A DNA stretch of 64,000 nt from JAJYRX01 sp041655275 (lineage in GTDB: Bacteria > Pseudomonadota > Gammaproteobacteria > Burkholderiales > Burkholderiaceae_B), in NCBI GenBank assembly GCA_041655275.1, contig JBBAFU010000009.1, positions 62,001 to 126,000 on the forward strand. The letters run 5' to 3'. Positions 8,794 through 17,820 of this stretch are shown here, in pieces. The number at the start of each line of letters is the position of its first letter. The stretch's first letter is position 1. The position numbers and the translations under genes are program-made. Below the pieces are notes generated by a model. That model ran no database searches, was not told the origin of the DNA, and saw only the letters and a list, made by a program, of their open reading frames with translations.

Positions 8794-10152
8794 ATGTCGT
8801 CCCCGAACACCATTGCCGCACTGCATCAGGCGCTGACGCGCCGGGAAACCAGCTCCGAAGCGCTGGTCAAGGCCGCGCTGGAGCGCATCGCCGCCCCCGA
8901 AGGCGAAGGCAGGTACGCTTTCACACGCGTCCATGCCGAAAGCGCACTCCAGGCCGCCCGGGTGTCGGATCAGCTGCTCGCCGCCGGCCAGGCACGCTCG
9001 CCACTGGAAGGCCTGCCCATCTCGATCAAGGACCTGTTCGATCTGGCCGGCGATGTCACCACCGCCGGCTCGGTCGTCCTGGCCGACCAGCCCGCCGCCA
9101 CGGCCAGCGCGCCGGCGGTACAGCGCCTGCTGGATGCGGGTGCGGTCATTGTCGGGCGCACCAACATGACGGAGTTCGCCTTCTCGGGTCTGGGCATCAA
9201 TCCGCACTACGGCACACCGGCCTCGCCCTGGGATCGCGGCCGCCGGCGCATTCCGGGCGGCTCATCCTCGGGCGCTGCAGTCGCCGTCGCCGACGACATG
9301 TCCGTCATGTCGCTGGGTACGGACACGGGCGGTTCGGTACGCATCCCGTCCGCCTTCTGCGGCACTACGGGCTTCAAGCCCACGGCGCGCCGGGTGCCCA
9401 TCGATGGCGGCGTCCCCCTGGCCACCAGCCTGGATTCGGTAGGCCCGCTGGCCCGCTCCGTACAGTGCTGCATCACCACCGACGCCATACTGGCCAACGA
9501 AACCGGGCGCGTCCTGGAGGCCCCCGGGCCCGGGCAGTTGCGCCTGGCCGTGCCCGACAGCCTCATCCTCGAAGAGGCCGATGACCACGTGCGCCAGAGC
9601 TTCGAGTACAGCCTGGACCTGCTGCGCAAGGCCGGCGCGCGCATCGACATGATTGCCGTTCCCGAGTTCGAGCGTCTGGCACACATCAACCGCAAGGGCG
9701 GTCTGGTGGCCTCTGAAGCCTGGGCCTGGCACCAGGAGCACATGGCCCGGGGCGAAGCGCAGTACGATCCGCGCGTCAGCACCCGCATCCTGCGCGGACG
9801 CGACATGACGGCAGCCGACTACATCGAACTGCTTGCCGCACGCACATCGTGGATACAGGCAGTAAATGCCCGCCTGCGCTGGTACGACGCCCTGCTCATG
9901 CCCACCTCGCCCATCGTGGCGCCTGAAATCGCACGCCTGGAAGCCTCCAGCGACGACTATTTCATGACCAATGCACTCATACTGCGCAACCCCACCTTCA
10001 TCAACTTCCTGGACGGTTGCGGCCTGTCCCTGCCCTGCCACCCGGCAGGCACGGCGGCCGTCGGTCTGATGGTGGCCGGCCCGGCCATGCAGGACGCACA
10101 TATCCTGGAAACCGGGCTGTGCGTGGAGCGTGTACTGCAGGAAGGTCGCTGA
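8794..10152 (+). CDS. Amidase signature family hydrolase
   Basis: 452 residues. The amidase-signature Ser-cisSer-Lys triad is complete: Lys79 in PISIKDLFD, Ser157 in GGSSSG and nucleophile Ser181 in TDTGGSVR, with the expected 24-residue spacing. It is a stand-alone hydrolase, not GatA, since no gatB or gatC is nearby. As the last gene of the TRAP/DUF1445/DUF2848 run it probably cleaves an amide bond in the imported substrate or an intermediate. Start ATG at 8794 lies about 65 bp after the previous stop. Confidence 0.88.
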   Translation: MSSPNTIAALHQALTRRETSSEALVKAALERIAAPEGEGRYAFTRVHAESALQAARVSDQLLAAGQARSPLEGLPISIKDLFDLAGDVTTAGSVVLADQPAATASAPAVQRLLDAGAVIVGRTNMTEFAFSGLGINPHYGTPASPWDRGRRRIPGGSSSGAAVAVADDMSVMSLGTDTGGSVRIPSAFCGTTGFKPTARRVPIDGGVPLATSLDSVGPLARSVQCCITTDAILANETGRVLEAPGPGQLRLAVPDSLILEEADDHVRQSFEYSLDLLRKAGARIDMIAVPEFERLAHINRKGGLVASEAWAWHQEHMARGEAQYDPRVSTRILRGRDMTAADYIELLAARTSWIQAVNARLRWYDALLMPTSPIVAPEIARLEASSDDYFMTNALILRNPTFINFLDGCGLSLPCHPAGTAAVGLMVAGPAMQDAHILETGLCVERVLQEGR

Positions 10153-10153
10153 T

Positions 10154-11116
10154 TCAGCGCGGCGGCACGGCAAAGCCGTCGCGCATGACTTCGCGCAGGA
10201 AGCCGACCAGCAGCTGCACCGCCTGCGGCACCTGGGGCGAATAGGGCCGGATCGCATAAATGGTTTCGCTGAAAGTGCCTACCGGCTTCCAGCCGGGCAG
10301 GACGGCAACGAGCGCCCCCGTGCGCAAGGCGGACTGGACACTGAAGTCCGGTACGACGGCAATACCCAGGCCGGCCAGGGCCATTTCACGCAGCACCTCG
10401 CTATTGTTGGCGGCAAATACACCCTGGACGGGAATGGTCAGGCGGGACCGGTCGGCACCATCGGCATGGCTGTCCACCGACCCGGACTCCAGCGTCCAGG
10501 TCAGGCGCCCGCGCGGACGGGGATAGGTCAGGCAATGATGGCGGGCCAGATCACCGGGCGCCCGCGGCCGGCCCTGACGCGCCAGATAGGCAGGGCTGGC
10601 CACGAGCAGGGGACGCGTGGTGCACAGTTGCCAGGCCACGTGCGTTTCGGGCGGTTGTGCCGCATGGCGCACCGCCAGATCGAACCCCTCGTTCACCAGT
10701 GAACTGAGCTGATCCGACAGGTCGAGTTCGACACGGATGCGGGGGTAAGCGTACAGGAATTCGGGCAGGCGCGGCACCAGCTGCTGACGCGCCAGTGCCA
10801 CCGGTGCCGTCACGCGCACCAGACCGGCGGGCTCCTCCGCCAGCTCGCGAATGCTGGTGAAACTCCAGAGAATCTGGTCAAAGGCATCGCGCGTATCCTC
10901 GACGAGCTGGCGGCCGGCTTCAGTCAGATGCACGCTGCGCGTCGTACGCCGCACCAGCGGCAGGCCGGCCATGCGCTCGAGCTCCGCAACGCGCTGGCTC
11001 ACCGCCGCCTTGCTCACGCCCAGACGACGCGCAGCCAGGGTGAAACTGCCCTGTTGCTCAAGGACGATGAGCCAGTGTACGGATGACCAGATGGCGTGGT
11101 TGTGTTGCGTTTCCAT
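10154..11116 (-). CDS. LysR-type transcriptional regulator
   Basis: 320 residues from ATG at 11116 (an upstream TTG at 11143 is in frame but falls inside the operator and is less likely). The N-terminal winged helix is typical: FTLAARRLGVSKAAVSQRVAELE at about residues 25-47; the rest is the periplasmic-binding-like effector domain. Its stop is one base from the amidase stop on the other strand (tail-to-tail), and it diverges from mmsA. Probably controls itself and mmsA, perhaps the amidase operon; effector unknown. Confidence 0.88.
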   Translation of the reverse strand: METQHNHAIWSSVHWLIVLEQQGSFTLAARRLGVSKAAVSQRVAELERMAGLPLVRRTTRSVHLTEAGRQLVEDTRDAFDQILWSFTSIRELAEEPAGLVRVTAPVALARQQLVPRLPEFLYAYPRIRVELDLSDQLSSLVNEGFDLAVRHAAQPPETHVAWQLCTTRPLLVASPAYLARQGRPRAPGDLARHHCLTYPRPRGRLTWTLESGSVDSHADGADRSRLTIPVQGVFAANNSEVLREMALAGLGIAVVPDFSVQSALRTGALVAVLPGWKPVGTFSETIYAIRPYSPQVPQAVQLLVGFLREVMRDGFAVPPR

Positions 11117-11122
11117 TGGAGT

Positions 11123-11144
11123 ATTGTTCAATATTCTGAACAAT
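11123..11144. promoter_or_regulatory. Inverted-repeat operator upstream of the LysR gene
   Basis: Perfect 8-bp arms ATTGTTCA and TGAACAAT separated by 6 bases, lying 7-28 bp upstream of the regulator's ATG and containing the T-N11-A pattern of LysR binding sites. Its place over the regulator's own promoter suggests autoregulation. A second small palindrome TGTATACA at 11191-11198 lies closer to mmsA. Confidence 0.5.
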
Positions 11145-11256
11145 CAATCAACAGAACAAGTCTAGGCAAAGGCCCGGGGTCGTCCTAAACTGTATACAAA
11201 TCAAAACTCTGGCGCTGCCGGCGCCGGACCCTTCCAACACAGACAGCGAGGCTTTC

Positions 11257-12765
11257 ATGCAAGCATTCACCGATACACAGGATGTCGTCAACTACATCGG
11301 CGGGCAGCGCATGCCCGGCCAGGGCGGCACGCAGGCCATCATGAATCCGGCCACCGGCGCCGTGGCGCGCCAGCTGCGCCTGAGCACTGCGGAGGATGTC
11401 AATGCCGCCGTCGCCAATGCAGCAGCAGCGGCACCCGCCTGGGGCAATACGCCGCCCCTGCGCCGCGCCCGCATCATGTTCCGTTTCCTGCAGCTGATGA
11501 CCGAGCACCAGGATGCGCTGGCCGCCATCCTGACTGCCGAGCACGGCAAAGTCTTCAGCGACGCCCAGGGCGAAGTAGCGCGCGGCATCGACGTCATTGA
11601 ATTTGCCTGCGGCATCCCGCAGTTGCTCAAGGGTGATTACACCGAACAGGTTGCCAACGGCCTGGACAACTGGACCATGCGCCAGCCCCTGGGCATCGTG
11701 GCCGGCATCACGCCGTTCAACTTCCCCGCCATGGTGCCCTGCTGGATGTTTCCCGTGGCCCTGGCCGCCGGCAACTGCTTCATCCTCAAGCCCAGCGAGC
11801 GCGATCCCTCGGCCTCACTGATGATGGCCGAGCTGCTGAAGAAAGCCGGCCTGCCCGATGGCGTGTTCAACGTCGTGCAGGGCGACAAGACGGCGGTCGA
11901 CGCGCTCATCGAACACCCCGATGTTGCCGCACTCAGCTTTGTCGGCTCCACGCCCATCGCACGCTATATCTACGAGCGCGGTGCAGCTTTCGGCAAGCGC
12001 GTCCAGGCGCTGGGCGGTGCCAAGAACCATCTGGTCGTCATGCCCGATGCCGATATCGATCAGGCCGTGGACGCCCTGGTCGGTGCCGGCTTCGGTGCAG
12101 CCGGCGAGCGCTGCATGGCCATTTCGGTTGCCGTGCTGGTCGGTGATGTGGGCGATCGCATCGTTTCCCGCCTGGCCGAGCGCGTGCGTGCGCTCAAGAT
12201 CGGCAACGGCATGGATGCCGCTTCGGAAATGGGTCCGGTCATCACGAAGGACGCGCTCGAGCGCATCGAGAACTACGTACAGATCGGCGCGGACGAAGGC
12301 GCCACCCTGGTCGTCGACGGTCGCGGCCTGAAGGTGGCCGGTCACGAAAACGGCTATTTCACCGGCGGCACGCTGTTCGACAACGTCAAGCCCGGCATGC
12401 GCATCCACGAGGAAGAAATCTTCGGGCCGGTATTGTCCTGCGTACGCGTGGCCGACTTCGGCGAGGCGGTCGATCTGATCAACAATCACCACTATGGCAA
12501 CGGCGTATCCTGCTACACCCGCGACGGTCATGTGGCGCGTGAATTCGCCCGGCGCATCGAAGTCGGCATGGTGGGCATCAACGTGCCCATCCCCGTACCC
12601 ATGGCCTGGCACGGTTTCGGTGGCTGGAAGCAGAGCCTGTTCGGCGACACCCATGCCTACGGCGAAGAAGGCGTGCGCTTCTACACCAAGCAGAAGTCCA
12701 TCATGCAGCGCTGGCCGGAAAGCATCGACAAGGGCGCTGAATTCGCCATGCCCACGGCCAAGTAA
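11257..12765 (+). CDS. mmsA: CoA-acylating methylmalonate-semialdehyde dehydrogenase
   Basis: 502 residues, full length. ALDH fold with NAD-binding region (ITPFNFPAMVPCWMFPVAL near 150, specific to this subfamily), the LGGAKNHLVVMPDAD block near 252 and catalytic Cys286 in GERCMAIS. The family converts methylmalonate or malonate semialdehyde plus CoA and NAD+ to propionyl- or acetyl-CoA, in valine, inositol and beta-alanine breakdown. It lacks a valine-pathway partner (mmsB) here and diverges from the LysR gene. Assignment of the subfamily is strong; the pathway it serves is not clear. Confidence 0.92.
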   Translation: MQAFTDTQDVVNYIGGQRMPGQGGTQAIMNPATGAVARQLRLSTAEDVNAAVANAAAAAPAWGNTPPLRRARIMFRFLQLMTEHQDALAAILTAEHGKVFSDAQGEVARGIDVIEFACGIPQLLKGDYTEQVANGLDNWTMRQPLGIVAGITPFNFPAMVPCWMFPVALAAGNCFILKPSERDPSASLMMAELLKKAGLPDGVFNVVQGDKTAVDALIEHPDVAALSFVGSTPIARYIYERGAAFGKRVQALGGAKNHLVVMPDADIDQAVDALVGAGFGAAGERCMAISVAVLVGDVGDRIVSRLAERVRALKIGNGMDAASEMGPVITKDALERIENYVQIGADEGATLVVDGRGLKVAGHENGYFTGGTLFDNVKPGMRIHEEEIFGPVLSCVRVADFGEAVDLINNHHYGNGVSCYTRDGHVAREFARRIEVGMVGINVPIPVPMAWHGFGGWKQSLFGDTHAYGEEGVRFYTKQKSIMQRWPESIDKGAEFAMPTAK

Positions 12766-12790
12766 GCCCGGGTCCGATGTGCCCTGCTCT

Positions 12791-12818
12791 GCCCGCAGCG
12801 CTGGTTCAGGCTGCGGGC
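12791..12818. terminator. GC-rich hairpin between convergent mmsA and mtnN
   Basis: GCCCGCAGC at 12791-12799 and GCTGCGGGC at 12810-12818 form a perfect 9-bp stem with a 10-base loop in the 68-bp gap between two convergent genes. There is no T tract on either side, so it may act as a Rho-assisted or bidirectional transcript end rather than a classical intrinsic terminator. Confidence 0.5.
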
Positions 12819-12833
12819 GGCGCGGGGACTTGT

Positions 12834-13592
12834 TCAGAGTTTCCCCAGGAATTCCCGTAGCACACCGGCCGAGTAGAAGCGCGCCACCTGCTGCAGGAAA
12901 GCATTGAAATCCACGCCGGCGCTGTCGTCCGCGCGGTCGGATATGGTACGCAGGACGGCAAACGGCATGTCATATTCATGGCAGATCTGCGCCAGCGCCG
13001 CACCCTCCATCTCGACGCACAGGGCGTCGGGCACCGCTTCACGCAGCCGGCGCACGCCGGCTGAATCATTCACGAAACAATCGCCGCTGATAATGGTGCC
13101 GGCATGAACGCGCGGCGCATCCAGACCAAAGGTCCGGCGCGTGCCGGCGGCAATCTGCTGCCGGAACGCCTGTTGCAGAAAATGATTGGCGCTGTGCATC
13201 AGCCGTGTCGACAGGTCTGGATCGGCGGCAATGCGGCTGCAGCCCAGCAGCGGAATCTCGTAGCGCGGAAAGATCGGGCTGGCATCCATATCATGCTGCA
13301 GGAGATCTGCAGCCACCACCATGTCACCCACGCGCACTGCGGGTGACACCGCACCGGCCACACCCACGAAGATAACGGCATCCACGCCGAACTCGCGGAT
13401 CAGGGTGACGGTGGTCGCCGCCGCCGCCACCTTGCCGATACGCGCCAGCACCAGCACGCAGGGCCGGCCATGCAGCCGGCCCACATGATAGTCACGCTGT
13501 CCTATGCGATGACGCTGCACCTCGCCGTGCATGGCCTGCAGCAGCAATGCCGCCTCCTCGTGCATGGCGGCAACAATACCCAGTGTCTTCAA
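12834..13592 (-). CDS. mtnN: 5'-methylthioadenosine/S-adenosylhomocysteine nucleosidase
   Basis: 252 residues. Hydrolyses MTA, SAH and 5'-deoxyadenosine to adenine plus the thioribose, recycling SAM by-products. Hallmarks: AAMHEEAALL at residues 8-17 with the general-acid Glu, CVEMEGAALAQ near 192 (ribose-binding Met-Glu) and RTISDRADD near 214 containing the catalytic Asp. Slightly longer than the E. coli enzyme (232) because of an insertion around residues 115-160. Single-gene unit diverging from doxX. Confidence 0.9.
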   Translation of the reverse strand: MKTLGIVAAMHEEAALLLQAMHGEVQRHRIGQRDYHVGRLHGRPCVLVLARIGKVAAAATTVTLIREFGVDAVIFVGVAGAVSPAVRVGDMVVAADLLQHDMDASPIFPRYEIPLLGCSRIAADPDLSTRLMHSANHFLQQAFRQQIAAGTRRTFGLDAPRVHAGTIISGDCFVNDSAGVRRLREAVPDALCVEMEGAALAQICHEYDMPFAVLRTISDRADDSAGVDFNAFLQQVARFYSAGVLREFLGKL

Positions 13593-13607
13593 TCGGGCCT
13601 CACTCTA

Positions 13608-13613
13608 TATAAT
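13608..13613 (+). promoter_or_regulatory. Probable -10 element for the DoxX-family gene
   Basis: A perfect TATAAT within an AT-rich island in the 87-bp gap between divergent mtnN and doxX. The -35 at the right distance is weak. It would give a leader of about 60 nt. Confidence 0.4.
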
Positions 13614-13679
13614 CAACGGTTCACGCTCAGCGGACACTTTACCGACAGACCCTGTTGCCTCTCATGGAGCCTGCCCCTC

Positions 13680-14090
13680 ATGTCCTATTCTCTGCTCGAC
13701 AACCTCGGAAAACTCGTATTGCGCGTCTCGATCGGCGGCATGCTGTTGCTGCACGGCATCGGCAAGCTGGTCGGCGGCATCGGTGGCATAGAACAAATGG
13801 TGATGGCGGCCGGCATGCCTGCCATTGTTGCCTGGGGCGTCTACCTGGGTGAAGTGCTTGCACCGCTGCTGATGATACTCGGCTTCTACACCCGGCTGGG
13901 CGGCCTGATCGCCGCCACCAGCATGGTGTTCGCGATCCTGCTTGCCCATTCGGCGCACATCTTCAGCCTGAGCCCCATGTGGGGCTGGGCCATAGAGACC
14001 CAGGGCCTGTTCCTGTTCGGCGCGGTCGCGGTGGCCCTGCTTGGCGCGGGGCGCTACAGCATGGGCGGCATCGGCGGGCGCTGGAACTAG
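13680..14090 (+). CDS. DoxX family membrane protein
   Basis: 136 residues from ATG at 13680, preceded by GGAG; a longer in-frame reading overlaps mtnN and is rejected. Four hydrophobic helices and the DoxX-typical LRVSIGGMLLLHGIGKL start and GFYTRLGGLIAATSM block. DoxX proteins are small quinone- or thiol-related membrane proteins of poorly defined role. Ends 18 bp from convergent pstB. Confidence 0.85.
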   Translation: MSYSLLDNLGKLVLRVSIGGMLLLHGIGKLVGGIGGIEQMVMAAGMPAIVAWGVYLGEVLAPLLMILGFYTRLGGLIAATSMVFAILLAHSAHIFSLSPMWGWAIETQGLFLFGAVAVALLGAGRYSMGGIGGRWN

Positions 14091-14108
14091 CATCCGGCGG
14101 GACATCGC

Positions 14109-14927
14109 CTAGCCAAAGCGACCCGTGATGTAGTCCTCGGTCTCCTTGCGCGCAGGGTTGACGAAGATCTGGTCCGTCGTGCCGAACTCCATGAGCTCGC
14201 CCAGATACATGTAGGCCGTGTAGTCGGAGCAGCGTGCAGCCTGCTGCATGTTGTGCGTCACGATGACGACGGTGTAGTCGGACTTGAGCTCGGCGATCAA
14301 CTCCTCGATCCTGGCCGTGGAAATCGGGTCCAGGGCCGAGCACGGCTCATCGAGCAGCAGCACTTCAGGCCGTATGGCCACGCCGCGGGCAATGCACAGG
14401 CGCTGCTGCTGGCCGCCTGACAGCCCGCTGCCGCTCTTGTGGAGCTTGTCGCGCACTTCGGGCCAGAGCGCCGCCTTGGTGAGCGCCCATTCCACGCGCT
14501 CATCCATCTCGCCCTTGCTCAGGCGCTCGAACAGGCGCACGCCGAACGCGATATTGTCATAGATGCTCATCGGAAACGGCGTAGGCTTCTGGAACACCAT
14601 GCCGACCTTGGCACGGATGAGCGAAATATCGGTCCTGGATGTGAGCAGGTTCTCGCCGTCGAGCAGAATCTCGCCTTCGGCCCGCTGGCCCGGATACAGC
14701 TCGAACATGCGGTTGAAAGTGCGCAGCAGTGTGGACTTGCCGCAGCCCGACGGGCCGATGAAGGCCGTCACGCGTTTCTCCTTGATGTCCATGGACACAT
14801 TCTTGATGGCCTGGACATCGCCATAGTAGAAGTTCAGATTGCGTATGGCCAGTTTGGTGGGATCGGGATCTCGGGCATGAAGCATGGTGACAGACCGGGC
14901 CCCGGCATCAGCCGGGGCGCTCCTCAT
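14109..14927 (-). CDS. pstB: Phosphate ABC transporter ATPase PstB
   Basis: 272 residues. Walker A GPSGCGKST near 60, ABC signature LSGGQQQR near 168, Walker B VLLLDEPCSALD near 185 with PstB-specific wording, and switch His in IVTHNM. Energises high-affinity phosphate import. Last gene of pstSCAB; start overlaps pstA stop by 4 bp. phoU, which usually follows pstB, is absent: the next gene is convergent doxX. Confidence 0.95.
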   Translation of the reverse strand: MRSAPADAGARSVTMLHARDPDPTKLAIRNLNFYYGDVQAIKNVSMDIKEKRVTAFIGPSGCGKSTLLRTFNRMFELYPGQRAEGEILLDGENLLTSRTDISLIRAKVGMVFQKPTPFPMSIYDNIAFGVRLFERLSKGEMDERVEWALTKAALWPEVRDKLHKSGSGLSGGQQQRLCIARGVAIRPEVLLLDEPCSALDPISTARIEELIAELKSDYTVVIVTHNMQQAARCSDYTAYMYLGELMEFGTTDQIFVNPARKETEDYITGRFG

Positions 14928-15775
14928 TTGCGAAAGAAAATACGGGCCAGCAGATTGATGGCCAGCACCAGCAGGGTGATCAGCGCCGCCCCCGCCCAGG
15001 CCAGATCGTTCCAGTCACGGAAAGGGCTGGCCGCATACTGGAAGATGATGACCGGCAGATTGGCGATGGGCGCATTCATGTTGAAGGACAGGAACTGATT
15101 GTTCAGCGCGGTGAACAGCAGGGGCGCCGTCTCGCCGGCGATGCGCGCGATGGCCAGCAGCACACCCGTCATCATGCCGGAACGCGCCGCACGATAGCTG
15201 ATGAAAAGCACGATGCGCCACTGGGGGCAGCCCAGGGCGGCCGCCGCCTCGCGCAGGCTGTTGGGCACCAGACTGAGCATATTGTCCGTGGCGCGCACCA
15301 CCACGGGCACGACGATGATGGCCAGTGCAAAGGCGCCCGCCCACCCCGAGTAATGACCCACGCGCGCCACATACACGGAATAGATGAACAGGCCGATGAT
15401 GATGGACGGCGCGGACAGCAGCACATCATTCAGGAAGCGCACACTGGTCGCCAGCCAGCGGTCGCGGCCGAACTCGGCCAGATAGGTGCCGGCCAGCACG
15501 CCCAGAGGCGTTCCCATGAGTACGGCGGCGGCGGACATGAGCACACTGCCCACGATGGCGTTGAGCAGGCCGCCAGCCTCACCCGGTGGCGGCGTGCTCT
15601 CGGTGAACAGGGTCAGCGTGAGGGCCGGCGCGCCCTTCATCAGCAGCGTGAGTATGATCCAGAACAGCCAGAACAGGCCGAAGGCCACGGCCACCGCCGA
15701 CAGCATGAGCATGAGGCGATTGAGCCGGCGCCGGCGACGATAGACCGGATTGCTGTCGGTGGCCATGACCTTCAT
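14924..15775 (-). CDS. pstA: Phosphate ABC transporter permease PstA
   Basis: 283 residues, six membrane segments. EAAAALGCPQWRIVLFISYRAA near 195 is the EAA loop that contacts PstB. Start ATG overlaps the pstC stop in an ATGA junction, and the stop overlaps pstB likewise, so the whole operon is translationally coupled. Confidence 0.95.
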   Translation of the reverse strand: MKVMATDSNPVYRRRRRLNRLMLMLSAVAVAFGLFWLFWIILTLLMKGAPALTLTLFTESTPPPGEAGGLLNAIVGSVLMSAAAVLMGTPLGVLAGTYLAEFGRDRWLATSVRFLNDVLLSAPSIIIGLFIYSVYVARVGHYSGWAGAFALAIIVVPVVVRATDNMLSLVPNSLREAAAALGCPQWRIVLFISYRAARSGMMTGVLLAIARIAGETAPLLFTALNNQFLSFNMNAPIANLPVIIFQYAASPFRDWNDLAWAGAALITLLVLAINLLARIFFRK

Positions 15776-16737
15776 GCGCCGCCCGCCGGCAGGTCCTGTC
15801 CCCTGGACAGGCGTCGCAGCACCAGTTTGGACAGGATGAGTACCAGCGTGGTGATCACGAAGAGGATGAGCCCCAGCTCCAGCAAGGCTGCTTTCTGCAG
15901 GCCGCCCGCCTCGTTGAACTCGTTGGCCAGCGCGGACGCAATGGAATTGGAGGGCGAGAACAGCGAGTGCGGCAGGCTGAAGGCATTGCCGATCACGAAG
16001 GTGACCGCCATGGTCTCGCCCAGTGCACGGCCCAGGCCCAGCATGATGCCGCTGATGACGCCGTTACGCGTGAAGGGCAGGACGATTTTCCAGACCACTT
16101 CCCAGGTCGTGCATCCCAGACCGTAGGCGGACTCCTTGAGCATGGGCGGCACCTGCTCGAACACGTCGCGCATGACGGCGGTGATGAAGGGAATGATCAT
16201 GATGGAAAGGATGAGGCCGGCCGTGAACAGGCCGATGCCCAGCGGCGGCCCGGCGAACAGCTCGCCCAGGACCGGCACATCCCGGGTCCATTGCACCAGA
16301 GGCGACTGCACATGCTGCTGGAACAGCGGCACGAAGACGAAAAGCCCCCACATGCCGTAGATGATGGACGGGATGGCTGCCAGCATTTCTATGGCCGTAC
16401 CCAGGGGACGGCGCAGCCAGCCGGGTGCCCGTTCGGTCAGGAACAGCGCAATGCCGAAGGACACCGGCACGGCAATCAGCACGGCAATGGCCGAGGTGAT
16501 GAGCGTGCCGGCCACAGGCACCAGGGCACCATAATGGTCACGGACCGGATCCCATTCACTGGTCCACAGGAAGGACGGGCCGTAGGTGGTGATGGCGCCG
16601 CGCCCGCCCCATGCCAGTGATACGATGATGCCCGCGAGCAGCAGCAGCACCAGCACGGCGCTGGTGCGCGTCAGGACGCGAAACAGGCGATCGGCGCCCA
16701 CATTGCTGGCTGCCCTGCGTGTGGCCATGACCTTCAT
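15772..16737 (-). CDS. pstC: Phosphate ABC transporter permease PstC
   Basis: 321 residues, six membrane segments. ESAYGLGCTTWEVVWKIVLP near 215 is the EAA coupling loop; MLAAIPSIIYGMWGLFVFVPLF near 120 is typical PstC. Partner of PstA in the phosphate channel. Overlaps pstS and pstA by 4 bp each. Confidence 0.95.
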   Translation of the reverse strand: MKVMATRRAASNVGADRLFRVLTRTSAVLVLLLLAGIIVSLAWGGRGAITTYGPSFLWTSEWDPVRDHYGALVPVAGTLITSAIAVLIAVPVSFGIALFLTERAPGWLRRPLGTAIEMLAAIPSIIYGMWGLFVFVPLFQQHVQSPLVQWTRDVPVLGELFAGPPLGIGLFTAGLILSIMIIPFITAVMRDVFEQVPPMLKESAYGLGCTTWEVVWKIVLPFTRNGVISGIMLGLGRALGETMAVTFVIGNAFSLPHSLFSPSNSIASALANEFNEAGGLQKAALLELGLILFVITTLVLILSKLVLRRLSRGQDLPAGGA

Positions 16738-17792
16738 TCCCAGATCGCCTCGCCGCGGGGCGTGCGGATGTCGTGGGCCCAGCGCTCGCGGATCTGCCCG
16801 ATCACGGTGTCGGGCAAGGCCACGTAACCCAGCTCACGGGCAATATCGCCCCCTTCCCGGAAAGCCCAGTCGAAATAGGCCAGGACCTCGCGCATGCGCT
16901 CGGGTCGACGGCGCACCGTGCGCGGCACCAGTATGAAGCTGGCTGCGGTGATGGGCCAGGCCTCCTCGCCCCCGGCATCGGTCAGCATCACACCCATCCC
17001 CGGCGCCGACTGCCAGTCGGCATCCAGGGCGGCGGCCTGGAAGCTGGATGCCTGCGGCGCCACGAATGCGCCCGCCCGATTGCGCAGGCGCACCCAGGAC
17101 AGGCCATTGTGGGCCGCATAGGCATATTCCACATAGCCCACGCTGTAGCGCAGCTGGCTGACATAGGCGGCCACACCTTCGTTGCCCTTGCCCCCCTGCC
17201 CCAGCGGCCAGCGGATCGCCTTGCCCATGCCCACCTGATCGCGCCATTGCGGCGATACGCGGGCCAGATAACTGGTCCATCCATAGGTGGTGCCCGAGCC
17301 GTCGGCCCTGTGGACGACAACGATGTCGGTCGCCGGCAAAGCCAGCTCCGGATTGAGCGCAACGATGGCACGATCATCCCAGCGGCGGATACGTCCCAGA
17401 TAGATGTCGGCCAGCAGCGCACCGGACAGGCGCAGGGCACCGGGCGCAATGCCCGGTATGTTGACCACAGGCACGATGCCGCCGATGATGGCGGGAAACT
17501 GGAACAGATCATGACGGCGCAGCCCGGCTTCCGGCATGGGGTCATCGGAAGCACCCCAGTCCACGGTACCGGCGATGATCTGCTGCTGACCGCCGCCCGA
17601 TCCTATGGACTGGAAATTGACCCTGTGCCCCGTGAGCGCGTGGTAACGTGCAGCCCATTTGGCATAGACGGGGTAAGGCAGGGACGCCCCGGCCCCGGTC
17701 AGATCGATCGCCGGGCTTGCAAGGCTGACGCAGGCCAGCGCCAGACCCATACAGCCCGACACAATGAATCTTCGCATTCTGTCGGTGTTCAT
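16734..17792 (-). CDS. pstS: Periplasmic phosphate-binding protein PstS
   Basis: 352 residues from ATG at 17792. A signal peptide (FIVSGCMGLALACVSLASPA) precedes mature LTGAGASLPYPVYAKW. Phosphate-contacting motifs match E. coli PstS: GAGAS, IGSGGGQQQI, ADGSGTT. Four in-frame ATGs exist (17822, 17807, 17792, 17777); the first lies inside the predicted -10 of the PhoB-dependent promoter and cannot be used from that transcript, so 17792 is chosen, with 17777 as alternative. First gene of pstSCAB, downstream of ppk on the same strand. Confidence 0.93.
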   Translation of the reverse strand: MNTDRMRRFIVSGCMGLALACVSLASPAIDLTGAGASLPYPVYAKWAARYHALTGHRVNFQSIGSGGGQQQIIAGTVDWGASDDPMPEAGLRRHDLFQFPAIIGGIVPVVNIPGIAPGALRLSGALLADIYLGRIRRWDDRAIVALNPELALPATDIVVVHRADGSGTTYGWTSYLARVSPQWRDQVGMGKAIRWPLGQGGKGNEGVAAYVSQLRYSVGYVEYAYAAHNGLSWVRLRNRAGAFVAPQASSFQAAALDADWQSAPGMGVMLTDAGGEEAWPITAASFILVPRTVRRRPERMREVLAYFDWAFREGGDIARELGYVALPDTVIGQIRERWAHDIRTPRGEAIWE

Positions 17793-17820
17793 GCAGTGGC
17801 ATTTCATCCAGGCAGGCGCC

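Noticed and set aside
12766..12833. Classical Rho-independent terminator
   Set aside because: The 9-bp hairpin has no T tract on either strand; kept only as a possible transcript end.
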